Assembly (NCBI GenBank): GCA_903821255.1
Contig: CAIJKT010000492.1
Coordinates: 1 to 16,145 of the forward strand
Source: an uncultured Lentisphaeria bacterium
GTDB lineage: Bacteria; Verrucomicrobiota; Lentisphaeria; Victivallales; Victivallaceae
Length of the DNA stretch: 16,145 bases
Direction of reading: 5' to 3'
Shown here: one piece after another, positions 14,857-16,145 of the stretch
Layout of the letters: each line of letters begins with the position of its first letter
Position numbering within the stretch: the first letter of the stretch is position 1
Program-made: the position numbers and the translations under genes
The notes under the pieces: generated by a model
The model's input: only the letters and a program-made list of their open reading frames with translations
Told to the model about the DNA's origin: nothing
Databases searched by the model: none

Positions 14857-15354
14857 ATGTCAACACTGGTTAAGTCTCTGGGTATTGCGGTTGTGGCTTG
14901 CGGATGTGTGTGTTCCGTACTGGGACAGGACGCCGGAGCAAATCTGTTAAAACAATGGAATGTCTTTGGAACTAAGGGCGCCACGGTCATTCAGGATGAC
15001 GGAGTGATTGCCTGCGAAAATAAAGACGAAAAGGATTCCAGCGGAGTGGTGCAAAGTATTGTGCTTGATCAGACGGAAGCTAAAACTATCGAAATTTCCG
15101 GCGAAAGCAAAGCCGAAAACGCTTCCGGGGATCTGGATCGCAGTAACTACTCGATCTATCTGGACATTATCCATACCGACGACACCAAAACCTATGGCGT
15201 CACCGCGGCATTCAAGACCGGCACCCATGACTGGGAAAAAGTGTCATTGTCCTATACTCCAACCAAACCGATCAAGTCGCTGAATTATCTGATGCTTTTC
15301 CGCAATAAGACCGGCAAAGTATGGTTCAAGAATGGAGTTTTAATTCAGAAGTAA
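14857..15354 (+). CDS. Small secreted beta-sandwich protein B
   Basis: Tandem paralog of the protein at 14219: 165 residues, nearly the same signal region (MSTLVKSLGIAVVACGC) and the same conserved core blocks (QDDGVIAC, ESKAENASGDLD, YSIYLDI, AAFKTGTHDWEK, LSYTPTKPIKSL, LFRNKTGKVWFKN). Differences cluster in what look like surface loops: V54-C55 becomes EN, HPDGTYS becomes HTDDTKT (106-112), and LSYYLL becomes LNYLML. This would fit altered ligand preference, or relaxed selection on loops. A GGGAG-type site precedes the ATG. Convergent with the minus-strand gene at 15427. Possible free carbohydrate-binding module; not demonstrated by sequence alone. Confidence 0.85.
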   Translation: MSTLVKSLGIAVVACGCVCSVLGQDAGANLLKQWNVFGTKGATVIQDDGVIACENKDEKDSSGVVQSIVLDQTEAKTIEISGESKAENASGDLDRSNYSIYLDIIHTDDTKTYGVTAAFKTGTHDWEKVSLSYTPTKPIKSLNYLMLFRNKTGKVWFKNGVLIQK

Positions 15355-15374
15355 TGCCAGACCGTCTATAATTC

Positions 15375-15406
15375 AAGGCGGATTCCAGAACGGAATCCGC
15401 CTTTTT
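15375..15406 (+). terminator. Strong rho-independent terminator of gene B
   Basis: A perfect 12-bp stem, AAGGCGGATTCC (15375-15386) with GGAATCCGCCTT (15392-15403), 5-nt loop AGAAC, and five consecutive T (15402-15406). Lies between converging genes; the minus-strand side has only TTGAATT, so it acts mainly on the + strand. Confidence 0.92.
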
Positions 15407-15426
15407 GCTGCTCCAGTTGCGGGATT

Positions 15427-16145
15427 TCACTTGATCCAGCGCTGAAATTTACAAAGCACTTTCTCCCATATTTGTGACGCGGTGATGACATTGTCTTCCG
15501 GCGTGAACTCTCCGTATTCCTTCACTTTGAACACGCCGGCGATAAAAACATTCATCCAGAGAAACTGGTTGCTGCCGAGTTCATCAAGCGTTTTGCAGAA
15601 CGAAGGCAGATCTTTCACTTGATTAAGCGCCTTGATCGCCATTACCGCCCGCCGGGCCCTGGTCACCCGCATTGAACCGGTTTTCACGTCAAAAGACAGA
15701 GTGTAGCAGTCCATCGCCGGAAGCTCCACCTGCGGGTCGAACAGGCCGGGATCGTCAACATACCCGCCCTCGACAACGGCTTCAATCACTACTGACTGGC
15801 GTGCGGCATCTTTGATTGCATCCGCGATTGTTCCGTTGCGGCAATCTTCGCGGAAACCGTGCCACGCCCAGTCATCAGTCATAATCAGCCGCCCGCCTTT
15901 TTTTGACGGATAAACCGCTCTCAGCATCGGATCTAGCCCCTTGGACAGATACAGGCCGCAGGAAATGACATCCCGGACTTTCTCGTCCCAGCTGAAGCCG
16001 AATTTGCCGAATTTAAAAAAAGGCAGTTCATTGGACGGGACCAGCCACCAGGAAGTCATTGTCGGCTGAAAATGATTGTATGGCCGCCGGATCAGCCGTC
16101 CGGCTTCCGGCGGCAGGATCGCCTCGATGGCTTCGCACAATTTCC
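15427..16145 (-). CDS. Unrecognised protein, 5' end beyond the window
   Basis: A minus-strand frame open to the right edge; stop at 15427-15429. About 238 residues are visible. The TTG at 16138-16140 is probably internal, since the codon before it is also open. I do not recognise the family. The visible part is soluble, with no signal peptide or membrane segment. It is rich in aromatic residues near its start (TSWWLVPSNELPFFKFGKFGFSW) and has acidic/aromatic stretches such as MTDDWAWHGF. Codon use resembles its neighbours and the frame is uninterrupted for 717 nt, which supports a real gene. It converges on the small secreted genes, so it is probably not part of the carbohydrate operons. Confidence 0.75.
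   Translation of the reverse strand, partial: KLCEAIEAILPPEAGRLIRRPYNHFQPTMTSWWLVPSNELPFFKFGKFGFSWDEKVRDVISCGLYLSKGLDPMLRAVYPSKKGGRLIMTDDWAWHGFREDCRNGTIADAIKDAARQSVVIEAVVEGGYVDDPGLFDPQVELPAMDCYTLSFDVKTGSMRVTRARRAVMAIKALNQVKDLPSFCKTLDELGSNQFLWMNVFIAGVFKVKEYGEFTPEDNVITASQIWEKVLCKFQRWIK

Larger units (their letters stand above)
14791..15406 (+). repeat. Tandem duplication unit B (promoter-gene-terminator)
   Basis: Second copy of 14154-14771. The two encoded proteins are the same length and about 82 percent identical by hand count (about 29 of 165 differ). Noncoding parts have diverged more, except for promoter boxes and the terminator stem core. Confidence 0.85.

Overview
The window looks like a chromosomal carbohydrate-utilisation region from a member of the Lentisphaerota (Victivallales/Victivallis-like gut or rumen lineage). 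This rests on three prepilin-like proteins with the FTLIELLVV signal and a C-terminal H-x(n)-DG motif, LamG-fused GH123/DUF6067-like secreted proteins, and sugar-type regulators set directly beside the pilins. The assignment comes from protein style, not from a marker gene. I see no rRNA, tRNA, CRISPR array or insertion sequence.

Layout. Bases 1-357 are AT-rich and hold no gene I can support. Module 1 (about 358-5427, + strand) has a TTGACA-N17-TATAAT promoter with AATTCACT repeats, a GntR/LacI hybrid regulator, a prepilin, a secreted LamG plus GH123-like protein and a terminator. Module 2 (5448-8162) has an AraC regulator on the minus strand, divergent from a second prepilin, then a hairpin and a cytoplasmic GH130 phosphorylase-type enzyme. 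Module 3 (8290-14145, + strand) has a second copy of the same promoter, operator repeats and hybrid regulator, a third prepilin, a strong hairpin, a stand-alone secreted LamG protein and a second secreted LamG plus GH123-like protein. Two tandem duplicate genes for small secreted beta-sandwich proteins follow (14219-15354), each with its own promoter and terminator. An unrecognised minus-strand gene runs off the right edge (15427-16145).

How they may work together (inference). The unit regulator, prepilin, glycan-active protein occurs three times in 14 kb. The hybrid regulators, of AraR-like architecture, would sense a sugar and control their own operon through the AATTCACT boxes. The LamG/GH123-like and small beta-sandwich proteins carry signal peptides and would act outside the cytoplasm, while GH130 would process imported oligosaccharides inside. 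The pilin-like proteins could build a surface or periplasmic fibre or pseudopilus matched to a given glycan, or help secrete or display the enzymes. The whole would be a pilin-centred analogue of a polysaccharide utilisation locus.

The region has been shaped by duplication. About 1.28 kb (promoter, regulator and the first 45 nt of the pilin) is present at 358-1636 and 8290-9563. Beyond that point pilin 3 resembles pilin 2 rather than pilin 1, so the join falls inside the conserved prepilin signal sequence.
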